In this document: piece by piece, positions 43,045-50,783 of the stretch
Numbering within the stretch: position 1 is the first letter of the stretch
How the letters are laid out: each line of letters opens with the position of its first letter
Program-made: the position numbers and the translations under genes
Source: Mucilaginibacter celer
GTDB taxonomy: Bacteria; Bacteroidota; Bacteroidia; Sphingobacteriales; Sphingobacteriaceae
Length of the DNA stretch: 64,000 nt
NCBI RefSeq assembly: GCF_003576455.2
Contig: NZ_CP032869.1
Location: forward strand, 310,001 to 374,000
Reading direction: 5' to 3'
Notes under the pieces: generated by a model
Told to the model about the DNA's origin: nothing
Databases searched by the model: none
Seen by the model: only the letters and a program-made list of their open reading frames with translations

Positions 43045-44004
43045 TTATTCTTCTATCGGGTGATTTTCGTCTTTTGGTTCTTCACTTTTCTTAATTCCGG
43101 CATCCAAACGCTTAGGGGCGAGTACATAGTACACACCAAACAAAGCCACCATAATTGATATAAGATAGAAACCAAAACTCAGGTAAACCGCCATGTCTTC
43201 GGCAAGGTTAAACTGGCGGGCCAATGTGAGGAACAATGCATCACGGATACCACCGCCGCCCAAACTAAACGGAATAATTGCCGCTAAGGATGAGAAAAGG
43301 AATGATAGCAGGTATGGCGCAAATTTGCCGTTAAAATCCTGCGCAAGCAGTAAGCAAACAATACAAAGTAATTGCATGCTCTGTACACCAATGGCTTTTA
43401 AATGTGCCTGGACAAAGTTGTGGGTGTATTCTTTAAAAAACTTACGGGCTACAAAATAATAAATCACACTACCAACCGATACTATGCTAAGTGGCCAGGC
43501 CAGGTGATAAGGGAAACTTGGTATTAAAATAATGAGGCCTACTACAATGGCACCTATCGCCCAAAAACCGCTCAGCCTGTCGAACAGGATAGCCCAGAAA
43601 ACTTTTTTGGTTGGCAAACCGTAACGTTTGTGCAGCAGGTAAATTTTGTAACCATCGCCGCCGATACCGCCCGGTAACAGTACGTTATAACACAAACCAA
43701 GGAAATACAGACGGAGGTTAAAACGCCAGTCGAGCCGTAAGCCGATAGATTTAAAGTAGCTTAGCAAGCGCCATGATGAAAACAGCATCGAGCCAACATA
43801 ACAGGCTATCGCAGCAGCCAGCCACGCACGATCGGCATGGGCCAGGCGGTATTTAATTTTAGCAAACGGAACTTTGCTGAAAACATAGTAAAGCAGGCCG
43901 CCGGTTACTACAATGATCAGGATTACTTTTACAACGCCCCAAAGTTTACCTTTCCAGGTTTTATGTTCGGCACCTTCGTCAATGATGTCTTCTGTTTGTG
44001 TCAT
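43045..44004 (-). CDS. Lysylphosphatidylglycerol synthase TM-region / flippase-like protein
   Basis: An integral membrane protein of 319 residues in the UPF0104 (LPG synthase transmembrane domain, AglD-type) family, with about eight helices. Family words visible: LAAAIACYVGSMLFSSWRLL, LRLYFLGLCYNVLLPGGIGGDGYKIYLL (the LPG(G)xGGD motif), and LAAIIPFSLGGGGIRDALFL. Members are thought to be lipid or glycolipid flippases; the aminoacyl-transferase domain of MprF is absent. Charged tails lie at both ends. Promoter and target unknown. Confidence 0.88.
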   Translation of the reverse strand: MTQTEDIIDEGAEHKTWKGKLWGVVKVILIIVVTGGLLYYVFSKVPFAKIKYRLAHADRAWLAAAIACYVGSMLFSSWRLLSYFKSIGLRLDWRFNLRLYFLGLCYNVLLPGGIGGDGYKIYLLHKRYGLPTKKVFWAILFDRLSGFWAIGAIVVGLIILIPSFPYHLAWPLSIVSVGSVIYYFVARKFFKEYTHNFVQAHLKAIGVQSMQLLCIVCLLLAQDFNGKFAPYLLSFLFSSLAAIIPFSLGGGGIRDALFLTLARQFNLAEDMAVYLSFGFYLISIMVALFGVYYVLAPKRLDAGIKKSEEPKDENHPIEE

Positions 44005-44300
44005 TCGGCTGCAAAGCTATGTTATTTTTTTATTTCGATGTATCGGATAGTCAATTAACAAAAAAACTTCATTTTGTTTTCACAAACATTAAAACCAGTA
44101 AATGAGGTAATTATTGCGGCATGGTGCCTGAGGAGGATTTTGGTGCTGCTAACCGGAGAATATTTGCAGCCCATGTTTTAAATTATTACAGCAAAAGGCT
44201 TAAATAGTTGTAAAATAAATAGTTAAAACAGGTTATGTAATCGTAAGGTAATCTGTGAAATCATAATATAAAACCGGTGTAATCCTAACAAACAAAGTGT

Positions 44301-44308
44301 TATTTTTG
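44301..44308 (+). promoter_or_regulatory. -7 box of aguB
   Basis: TATTTTTG, an exact TAnnTTTG match, 16 bases before the start codon 44325, with AAGAG just before ATG. The rest of the 320-base gap (44005-44324) holds GTAATC-type repeat words (ACCGGTGTAATCC, as near position 240) and no gene. Confidence 0.55.
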
Positions 44309-44324
44309 CGCAAATTTTCAAGAG

Positions 44325-45194
44325 ATGAGTAAAGTAAAAGTTGGTATAGTGCAAATGAGCTGTACTGCTGATAAACAGCAGAACCTGCAAAAGGCAATTG
44401 TTAAGGTAAGGGAAGCCGCCCAAAAAGGCGCGCAAATAGTTTGTTTACAGGAACTTTTTACCTCCCTTTATTTTTGCGATGAAGAAAACTACGACAATTT
44501 TAAGCTGGCTGAAGCCATTCCCGGCCCATCAACCGACGAGCTATCGAAGGTTGCTGCCGAACTTAACGTAGTGATCATTGCATCATTATTTGAAAAACGT
44601 GCACAGGGCGTTTACCATAACACCACAGCGGTACTTGATGCCGACGGTGCTTACTTAGGCAAATACCGCAAAATGCATATCCCCGATGATCCGGGTTTTT
44701 ACGAAAAATTTTACTTCACCCCCGGCGATCTGGGCTACAAGGTATTCAATACCAAATTTGCCCGCGTCGGCGTATTGATCTGCTGGGATCAATGGTATCC
44801 TGAAGCAGCCCGCATTACTGCGCTGATGGGTGCTGATGTTTTATTTTACCCAACTGCCATTGGCTGGGCTACTACGCAGGACGAAGCTACCAACGTTGAG
44901 CAGTACAACGCATGGCAAACCATCCAGCGTTCGCACGCGGTAGCTAATGGTGTACATGTGGTAAGCGTTAACCGTGTAGGTGAAGAAGCCGGCGTTAAAT
45001 TTTGGGGAGGTTCATTCTTTGCTAATCCGTTTGGTGCTATTATCCACCAAACCACTCACGATCAGGAAGAGGTTATTGTACGGGAATTGGATTTAGATAA
45101 ATCGGATTATTATAGGAGCCACTGGCCGTTTTTACGTGATAGGAGGATTGACAGCTATCAGCCAATCACTAAACGTTTATTGGACGAGGATTAA
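44325..45194 (+). CDS. aguB: N-carbamoylputrescine amidohydrolase
   Basis: A nitrilase-fold enzyme of 289 residues that hydrolyses N-carbamoylputrescine to putrescine, CO2 and ammonia. The triad is visible: Glu in CLQELFT, Lys in YRKMHIPDDPGF and Cys in VGVLICWDQWYPEAAR. YHNTTAVLDADG and the GFYEKFYFTPGD segment are typical for AguB. The agmatine deiminase gene aguA follows on the same strand after a repeat-filled 290-base gap with its own promoter. Confidence 0.93.
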   Translation: MSKVKVGIVQMSCTADKQQNLQKAIVKVREAAQKGAQIVCLQELFTSLYFCDEENYDNFKLAEAIPGPSTDELSKVAAELNVVIIASLFEKRAQGVYHNTTAVLDADGAYLGKYRKMHIPDDPGFYEKFYFTPGDLGYKVFNTKFARVGVLICWDQWYPEAARITALMGADVLFYPTAIGWATTQDEATNVEQYNAWQTIQRSHAVANGVHVVSVNRVGEEAGVKFWGGSFFANPFGAIIHQTTHDQEEVIVRELDLDKSDYYRSHWPFLRDRRIDSYQPITKRLLDED

Positions 45195-45220
45195 TTTTTT
45201 TAGTTTACGGTTATAATATA

Positions 45221-45447
45221 CCCGTCATTGCGAGGAACGAAGCAATCCCAAACTATACAGAGTCGCTCTGCTAATTGGGGATTGCTTCGTTCTTACCCAA
45301 GACAAGTTTAAACTGGGTGTCATGCTGAACCCGTCGAAGCATGGTGGGCAGGGCCTCTGCGCGCGACCCTTCGACAAGCTCAGGGTGACAGGCCCGCCCG
45401 CTTAACGTTATATACCCTTCACAGGCGTAGCTTACTGCAATGACGGG
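45221..45447. repeat. CGTCATTGCGAGG repeat P3, interrupted by another repeat
   Basis: The left arm (from 45221, CCCGTCATTGCGAGGAACGA) and the start of the right arm (to about 45292, GGGATTGCTTCGTT) match P1/P2. The end of the right arm (TGCAATGACGGG) appears only at 45436-45447. About 143 bases intervene and include a different palindrome, GTCATGCTGAACCCGTCGAA paired with CCTTCGACAAGCTCAGGGTG. This looks like one repeat inserted into another. Confidence 0.75.
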
Positions 45448-45466
45448 TTTTATAGTTTAATACACT

Positions 45467-45474
45467 TACATTTG
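45467..45474 (+). promoter_or_regulatory. -7 box of aguA
   Basis: TACATTTG, an exact TAnnTTTG match, 12 bases before the start codon 45487, just outside the P3 repeat. Confidence 0.5.
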
Positions 45475-45486
45475 CATTAACCAATT

Positions 45487-46542
45487 ATGAGTCAACAAAT
45501 TTCAACCATACTAACGCCTGCCTCACAAGGTTTTTCCTTCCCTGCCGAGTGGGCGAAGCATACCGCTACCTGGCTAAGCTGGCCACATAAAGAAGCTTCC
45601 TGGCCGGGCAAAATAGATACCATCTACGCGCCTTATATCGAATTTATAAAGGTTGTTACCGACGGTGAGTTGGTGCGCATCAACGTAGCCGATGCCGACA
45701 TGAAAGCATCTGTAATTTTTCAATTGCAGAACGCCGGTGTGGATTTGAACAAGATCGAGATCTTTGAATTTCCAACCAACGATGCCTGGTGTCGCGATCA
45801 TGGTCCGGCGTTTTTGATTAACCCGGCTACCAAACAAAAGGCTATTGTTGATTGGGGCTATAATGCCTGGGGAGGTAAATATCCTCCGTTCGATCTGGAT
45901 GATGTGATCCCTACCAAAATTGGTAATCATTTCGGTTTGCCGGTATTTAATCCGGGCATTGTAATGGAAGGCGGCTCGGTTGATTTTAATGGGAAAGGCA
46001 CTATTTTAACTACCACTGCCTGCCTGCTCAATAAAAACCGTAACCCGCACCTAAACCAGGCGCAGATAGAAAGCTACCTGCAAAACTATTATGGAGCCGA
46101 GCAGATCCTTTGGCTGGGCGACGGTATTGTTGGCGATGATACTGATGGTCATATTGATGATATCACCCGTTTTGTAAACGAGGATACCGTAGTTACCGTT
46201 GTTGAGGAAGATAAGAATGATGATAACTACCACCTGTTGCAGGAAAACCTCGAAGCGCTGAAAACTATGCGCCTGCTTAATGGTAAACAATTAAACGTAG
46301 TTGAACTGCCGATGCCGGATGCGGTTATTTACGACGATACCCGTTTGCCGGCATCATATGCTAACTTTTATATTGCTAATTCGGCGGTGATTGTACCTAC
46401 CTATCGTTCAAAAAATGATGATAAGGCGCTTGATATATTAACGCAATGCTTTCCTGATAGGAAAGTGATTGGGATTGATAGTACGGATATTATCTGGGGG
46501 CTGGGCAGTTTCCACTGCCTGAGTCAGCAGGAACCGGAATAA
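45487..46542 (+). CDS. aguA: Agmatine deiminase
   Basis: A guanidino-modifying enzyme of 351 residues that converts agmatine to N-carbamoylputrescine. FPAEWAKHTATWLSWPHKEASWPG opens the protein; NDAWCRDHGPAFL and VMEGGSVDFNGKGTILTT are substrate-binding motifs; DDTDGHIDD carries the catalytic His. The nucleophile Cys is in GLGSFHCLSQQEPE at the C-terminus (GGG is usual at the first three positions; here GLG). With aguB it completes agmatine to putrescine. No arginine decarboxylase gene is seen in the window. Confidence 0.94.
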   Translation: MSQQISTILTPASQGFSFPAEWAKHTATWLSWPHKEASWPGKIDTIYAPYIEFIKVVTDGELVRINVADADMKASVIFQLQNAGVDLNKIEIFEFPTNDAWCRDHGPAFLINPATKQKAIVDWGYNAWGGKYPPFDLDDVIPTKIGNHFGLPVFNPGIVMEGGSVDFNGKGTILTTTACLLNKNRNPHLNQAQIESYLQNYYGAEQILWLGDGIVGDDTDGHIDDITRFVNEDTVVTVVEEDKNDDNYHLLQENLEALKTMRLLNGKQLNVVELPMPDAVIYDDTRLPASYANFYIANSAVIVPTYRSKNDDKALDILTQCFPDRKVIGIDSTDIIWGLGSFHCLSQQEPE

Positions 46543-46548
46543 GATTTT

Positions 46549-46580
46549 AAAAGCCCTACCCTAAAAAGGAGGGCTTTTTT
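46549..46580 (+). terminator. Terminator after aguA
   Basis: Stem AAGCCCT / AGGGCTT with CC/GG inner pairs, then a run of six T, directly after the aguA stop. The rest of the gap to ssb (46581-46797) shows no credible gene. Confidence 0.8.
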
Positions 46581-46797
46581 ATAACAACAACACCGGCAAC
46601 AGCTTTGTGATAAGCTAAGGTTTAGGTTTAAAGCCGCGTGTGTATACGCCATTGTCAATGTTGCTGTTAATTTTTTGCCCCCTGAAATATCAGTCGACAG
46701 GGTTACCTGGTTATTCTTTCGGAGGTACCATCCCGATATCATTTACCGGCTTTGCGCCCCATCGCCCAACAGGTTTTTGTTTCAAATCACCTGCTCT

Positions 46798-47133
46798 TCA
46801 GTTACGGCCAACTTTCAAAAATTCATTAACCACTACTTCAGATATGTAGCGCTTAATGCCTTCTTTATCGGTATAGCTGCGATTGGTTAGTTTCCCTTCA
46901 ATGGCTACTTCATCGCCCTTTTTTAACAGGTCCTCCGCAATTTTAGCCTGCATCCCCCAAAAAACAAGGTTGTGCCATTGGGTATCTGTTACTTTTTCGC
47001 CCTTGTCGTTTTTATAGGTTTCGTTGGTGGCTATAGATAGCCGTACCATCTTTTTATCAGTATCGTAAACTTTTACTTCGGGATCCATGCCTAAATTGCC
47101 TACCAGGCGTACACTGTTTCTTAATGAGTTCAT
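46798..47133 (-). CDS. ssb: Single-stranded DNA-binding protein, short form
   Basis: 111 residues that make up one OB fold: NSVRLVGNLGMDPEVKVYDTDKKMVRLSIATNETY, then TQWHNLVFWGMQAKIAEDLLKKGDEVAIEGKLTNRSY. It stops right after the fold (VNEFLKVGRN) without the Gly/Pro linker or acidic DDxxF tip that recruits partner proteins in full-length SSB. Bacteroidota often carry such short paralogues besides a full-length ssb. The housekeeping SSB is probably elsewhere. Divergent from the zinc-ribbon gene. Confidence 0.92.
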   Translation of the reverse strand: MNSLRNSVRLVGNLGMDPEVKVYDTDKKMVRLSIATNETYKNDKGEKVTDTQWHNLVFWGMQAKIAEDLLKKGDEVAIEGKLTNRSYTDKEGIKRYISEVVVNEFLKVGRN

Positions 47134-47234
47134 CGTTTTATTATTTAAATGTTTTTTGATTCGTTTGAGTTAACGATACAAAGGTGGGGAGGGGAAGAAA
47201 AATTACCCGGTTATTAACCGTTTATAGTCGATAG

Positions 47235-47264
47235 TATCCGTTTGTAAGCGTTTGCAAACGGATA
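47235..47264. promoter_or_regulatory. Inverted repeat between divergent ssb and zinc-ribbon genes
   Basis: TATCCGTTTG at 47235-47244 pairs with CAAACGGATA at 47255-47264; the 10-base spacer itself ends GCGTTTG. A near-consensus -7 box TACCTTTA (47275-47282) follows for the plus-strand gene. A candidate shared operator. Confidence 0.45.
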
Positions 47265-47286
47265 ATTAAATGCCTACCTTTATAGT

Positions 47287-47646
47287 ATGAACCAGGAAAG
47301 AGTTTGCTTAGATTGCGGTACGCCCCTGCAAGGTCGTGCCGATAAAAAGTTTTGTAACGATCTGTGCCGCAATAATTATAATAACCAGCTTAACAGCAAC
47401 AGCTATAACCTGGTGCGTAATATCAACAACACCTTAAAGCGCAACCGGCGGATACTGGAAGAACTGAATCCAACCGGAAAAACCAAAACTACCCGAAAAA
47501 AACTTACGGCCAAAGGTTTTGATTTTGATTATATCACCAGTATTTATCAAACAAAAAACGGCTCAACCTATTATTTTAATTATGAGTACGGGTATTTGTT
47601 GTTGGATAACGATGAGGTTTTGTTGGTGAAAAGAGGAGGGGAGTAG
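47287..47646 (+). CDS. Small zinc-ribbon protein of unknown function
   Basis: 119 residues. The N-terminus is a four-Cys ribbon, VCLDCGTPLQGRADKKFCNDLC (Cys at about 7, 10, 23 and 27), followed by an Asn-rich helix, a basic stretch (KTKTTRKKLTAKGFDF) and a C-terminal beta part YYFNYEYGYLLLDNDEVLLVKR. Similar proteins are common in Bacteroidota; the basic region suggests nucleic-acid binding, unproven. Divergent from ssb across an inverted repeat. Confidence 0.72.
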   Translation: MNQERVCLDCGTPLQGRADKKFCNDLCRNNYNNQLNSNSYNLVRNINNTLKRNRRILEELNPTGKTKTTRKKLTAKGFDFDYITSIYQTKNGSTYYFNYEYGYLLLDNDEVLLVKRGGE

Positions 47647-47681
47647 TTTTCAGTTGGCAGTTTACTATAAGTAGTCAATAA

Positions 47682-47777
47682 TTTGTCTGAACTCGAATTA
47701 AGCGAATTTGGTGAATTATTAGAATGTTAGGCAAATTCGAAAAATTCAAATAATTCCCCCAAATTCGAGTTCAGACA
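47682..47777. repeat. TGTCTGAA-bounded repeat, copy R3
   Basis: A 16-base perfect inverted repeat, TGTCTGAACTCGAATT at 47684-47699 and its complement at 47762-47777, with an imperfectly palindromic AT-rich centre. Same outer word as R1, R2, R4 and R6 but a different inner sequence (CTCGAATT). Confidence 0.85.
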
Positions 47778-47811
47778 TTCTACCAATCAAGGTTTTTTGA
47801 AATAAATTTCT

Positions 47812-47859
47812 GCAACTGATTGGTTGCGTTTATATTTGCAATCAAATGGTTGCAAATAT
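47812..47859. promoter_or_regulatory. Two operator-like palindromes around the promoter of the SRPBCC-VOC gene
   Basis: GCAACTGATTGGTTGC (47812-47827) and GCAATCAAATGGTTGC (47838-47853) are two similar palindromic sites 26 bases apart. The second is extended by ATATTTGCAA / TTGCAAATAT arms (47832-47841 and 47850-47859). It overlaps the -7 box TATATTTG (47831-47838). The arrangement fits repression by a dimeric helix-turn-helix protein, perhaps ArsR-like. No such gene is in the window. Confidence 0.6.
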
Positions 47860-47912
47860 GTAATCGTTTATGCCAGTTTAGATAACTCAATCAAACCTAA
47901 AATAAAACAGTA

Positions 47913-48872
47913 ATGACAAACGAAGCCGTATTCACCAAAGATCTGCAAAACAAAAAACTAAACGTAGTAAGAGCCTTTGATGCCCCGCTTGACCTTGTTT
48001 GGCGCGCCTGGACGGAAAGCGAAATGCTCGACCAGTGGTGGGCTCCAGAGCCATACAGGGCCGAAACCAAGGAAATGGATTTCAGGGAAGGTGGCCGTTG
48101 GCTCTACCAGATGGTTGGCCCGGAGCATACCGAGCATTCCTCGTGGTGTAAGGAAGAGTTTAAAACTATTGTAATCCCGCAAAGAATAACCAATGAGGTT
48201 TCCTTTTGTGATGAAGAAGGGCTAACCGATACCGATTTCCCTGTTATGAACTGGGAAAAGAATTTTACAGGAGAACGTGAACGTACTACTGTTAATATCG
48301 ATATCTACTTTAATCAGCTAACCGATCTGGAAAAGATAGTGGGCATGGGCTTCCAGGAAGGATTTACGGCAGGCTTAAGCAATCTGGATGATTACCTGGC
48401 CGCGGGTTTCAAACTCCGCAAGCAAATGAAAACCAGTAATGCACCAAGGGTTACCACTTATCTTAACTTTCCCGGCAATACTGAAGAAGCTTTTCTTTTT
48501 TATAAAGATGTTTTCAGGGGCGAGTTTACCGGTAAAAAACTAACCCGATTCAGTGATATCGAACTACCTGCCGAGGTACAGATGAAAGAAGAAGATAAAA
48601 AACTTATCATCCACGCCGAACTTACGATTATGGGCGGCCATGTGCTAATGGCTACAGATGCGCCCGAAAGCATGGGCTTTAAGCTTAACACAGGCAACAA
48701 TATGCACATCAACGTAGAGCCTGAAAGCCGGGAAGAAACCGAGCGTTTGTTTAACGAGCTATCGGCAGGAGGCAAGGTGAGCATGCCATTGAGCGATATG
48801 TTTTTCGGGGCGTATTTTGCAGAGTTGACAGATAAGTTTGGGATCAATTGGATGTTGACGTATCAGTCCTGA
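47913..48872 (+). CDS. SRPBCC (AHSA1-type) and VOC domain fusion protein
   Basis: 319 residues in two halves. Residues 1-170 are an AHSA1/SRPBCC ligand-binding domain (LNVVRAFDAPLDLVWRAWTESEMLDQWWAPEPYR, ending EGFTAGLSNLDDYLA). Residues 180-319 are a PhnB-like vicinal oxygen chelate domain (RVTTYLNFPGNTEEAFLFYKDVF, GGHVLMATDAPESMGF, MFFGAYFAELTDKFGINWML). These families usually occur as separate genes; the fusion may bind and transform one small molecule. It is probably regulated through the twin palindromes upstream. Ligand unknown. Confidence 0.85.
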   Translation: MTNEAVFTKDLQNKKLNVVRAFDAPLDLVWRAWTESEMLDQWWAPEPYRAETKEMDFREGGRWLYQMVGPEHTEHSSWCKEEFKTIVIPQRITNEVSFCDEEGLTDTDFPVMNWEKNFTGERERTTVNIDIYFNQLTDLEKIVGMGFQEGFTAGLSNLDDYLAAGFKLRKQMKTSNAPRVTTYLNFPGNTEEAFLFYKDVFRGEFTGKKLTRFSDIELPAEVQMKEEDKKLIIHAELTIMGGHVLMATDAPESMGFKLNTGNNMHINVEPESREETERLFNELSAGGKVSMPLSDMFFGAYFAELTDKFGINWMLTYQS

Positions 48873-48910
48873 ACCGTTGATTATTTTGATTACGTTGATT
48901 TCGCTGATTT

Positions 48911-49173
48911 TGTCTGAACCGGGATTTGGGGGGATTTGTAGGATGAATAGGATTTTTTTCTTGCGCTCGTTTAAAAACGAGTGCTTAACATGGGTTCGCG
49001 ATTGCATCGCGTGACACGCATCACAGATGCGAACCCACATTAAGCACTCATCACAGATGAGCGCAAGAGATCAATATAACTTGCCACCATTCTGCTAATT
49101 CTTAAATTCTGTAAATTCTGATTCAGACAAAATCCCTTAAACCAAAAAATCTCCCCAAATCCCGGTTCAGACA
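48911..49173. repeat. TGTCTGAA-bounded repeat, copy R4, with nested element
   Basis: Outer arms form a 21-base perfect inverted repeat, TGTCTGAACCGGGATTTGGG at 48911 and its complement ending at 49173. A second, unpaired right half of the GATTCAGACAA type lies inside (about 49107-49130), and a multi-hairpin element sits at 48960-49067. It fills the gap before guaA together with a TCCGAAATC-type repeat (49203-49238). Confidence 0.85.
48960..49067. repeat. Composite multi-hairpin element inside R4
   Basis: Three nested arm pairs: CTTGCGCTC/GAGCGCAAG (48960/49059), GAGTGCTTAA/TTAAGCACTC (48979/49040), GGGTTCGC/GCGAACCC (48992/49029). Alternative local hairpins: CTCGTTTAAAAACGAG, GCGATTGCATCGC, GCATCACAGATGC, CTCATCACAGATGAG. 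The word CATCACAGATG occurs twice. No reading frame explains this. Confidence 0.85.
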
Positions 49174-49242
49174 CATCAACGGTCAAAATCCCAATAAATA
49201 AAAAATCCGAAATCCCAACTCCCAATTCCGAAATCAAAATCC

Positions 49243-49250
49243 TATCTTTG
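49243..49250 (+). promoter_or_regulatory. -7 box immediately before guaA
   Basis: TATCTTTG is an exact TAnnTTTG match ending only 3 bases before the guaA ATG at 49254. If used, transcription would begin at or near the start codon, giving a leaderless or nearly leaderless message. Confidence 0.5.
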
Positions 49251-49253
49251 CCC

Positions 49254-50783
49254 ATGCAAGAAAAAATCCTCATTCTTGACTTTGGCTCGCAATTCACCCA
49301 GCTTATAGCGCGCCGTGTCAGGGAGCTCAATATTTATTGTGAGATCCACCCCTTCAATCATTATCCCGAAATTGACAGCAGCGTAAAAGGTATCATCCTT
49401 TCCGGCAGTCCTTATTCTGTAAGGCAGGAAGATGCGCCTCATTTTGATTTTGCGCAGTTCCATACTACGCGCCCTATTTTAGGGGTTTGCTATGGTGCAC
49501 AATATGTTGCGCATTTTCATGGCGGCGAAGTATTACCATCAAGTACCCGCGAGTACGGCAGGGCTAATTTGGAATACATCAACCAGGAAAACCCGTTGTT
49601 TAAGGATATCCCGGGCGGTTCGCAGGTTTGGATGTCGCATGGGGACACTATCGCGAGCATCGGCGAAAATTTTGAGGTTATTGCCAGTACAGATAGCGTA
49701 AGGGTTGCCGCCTACCAGGTAACAGGTACGCAAACTTACGGTATCCAGTTTCACCCCGAGGTTACCCACAGTATTGACGGCAAGCAATTGCTGCAAAACT
49801 TTTTGGTTGACATTTGTGGTTGCAAACAGGATTGGACTCCAGATTCGTTCATCGAGACTACCATTGCTGCCCTTCGCGAAAAATTAGGCGATGATAAAGT
49901 GGTGCTTGGTCTTTCAGGCGGTGTGGATTCGTCGGTTGCTGCGGTGTTATTACACCACGCCATCGGTAAAAACCTGCACTGTATATTTGTTGATAACGGC
50001 TTATTGCGTAAAGATGAGTTTGAGCAGGTGCTTGAATCATACAAACACATGGGCCTTAATATAAAAGGCATCGACGCTAAACAACGCTTTTATGATGCGC
50101 TGGCTGGCTTAACCGATCCCGAAAAGAAACGTAAGGCCATCGGTCGTGTGTTCATTGAAGTATTTGATGATGCCGCGCACGAGGTTCAGGATGTGAAATG
50201 GCTTGGCCAGGGTACTATTTACCCGGACGTGATCGAATCGGTTTCGGTTAAAGGCCCTTCGGCTACTATCAAATCGCACCATAACGTAGGCGGATTGCCT
50301 GATTTTATGAAGCTTAAAGTTGTTGAGCCGTTGAATACTTTATTTAAAGATGAAGTAAGGAAAGTAGGTAAAGCTTTAGGTATCGATCCTAATATTTTAG
50401 GCCGCCATCCTTTCCCTGGTCCGGGTTTAGCTATCAGGATCCTGGGTGATATCACCCCCGAAAAAGTTGCCATTTTGCAGGAAGCCGATGCGATTTATAT
50501 AAACAATTTACGCAGTGCCGGGGTTTACGATAAAGTTTGGCAGGCAGGCGCGATATTTTTACCGGTACAATCGGTAGGAGTAATGGGCGATGAGCGTACT
50601 TACGAAAACGTGATCTGCTTACGCGCTGTTGAATCGGTTGACGGGATGACCGCCGACTGGTGTCATTTGCCATACGATTTGCTGGCTAAAATCAGCAACG
50701 AGATCATCAATAACGTAAAAGGAATTAACCGGGTAGTATATGATATCAGCTCAAAACCGCCTGCCACTATTGAGTGGGAATAA
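49254..50783 (+). CDS. guaA: GMP synthase (glutamine-hydrolysing)
   Basis: 509 residues from ATG 49254; an in-frame TTG at 49248 lies inside the promoter box. The protein aminates XMP to GMP. The N-terminal class I amidotransferase has Cys in [12 protein letters not shown] and His/Glu in QFHPEVTH; the ATP-pyrophosphatase domain has the P-loop [11 protein letters not shown]; the C-terminal dimerisation domain ends [21 protein letters not shown]. The last 44 bases overlap the start of a lipoprotein gene, so guaA heads a three-gene overlapping operon. Confidence 0.96.
   Translation: MQEKILILDFGSQFTQLIARRVRELNIYCEIHPFNHYPEIDSSVKGIILSGSPYSVRQEDAPHFDFAQFHTTRPILGVCYGAQYVAHFHGGEVLPSSTREYGRANLEYINQENPLFKDIPGGSQVWMSHGDTIASIGENFEVIASTDSVRVAAYQVTGTQTYGIQFHPEVTHSIDGKQLLQNFLVDICGCKQDWTPDSFIETTIAALREKLGDDKVVLGLSGGVDSSVAAVLLHHAIGKNLHCIFVDNGLLRKDEFEQVLESYKHMGLNIKGIDAKQRFYDALAGLTDPEKKRKAIGRVFIEVFDDAAHEVQDVKWLGQGTIYPDVIESVSVKGPSATIKSHHNVGGLPDFMKLKVVEPLNTLFKDEVRKVGKALGIDPNILGRHPFPGPGLAIRILGDITPEKVAILQEADAIYINNLRSAGVYDKVWQAGAIFLPVQSVGVMGDERTYENVICLRAVESVDGMTADWCHLPYDLLAKISNEIINNVKGINRVVYDISSKPPATIEWE

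Noticed and set aside
46581..46797. Possible gene or SSB tail remnant between aguA and ssb
   Set aside because: No acidic DDxxF tail or other recognisable protein pattern appears in any frame; the short SSB looks complete for its type.
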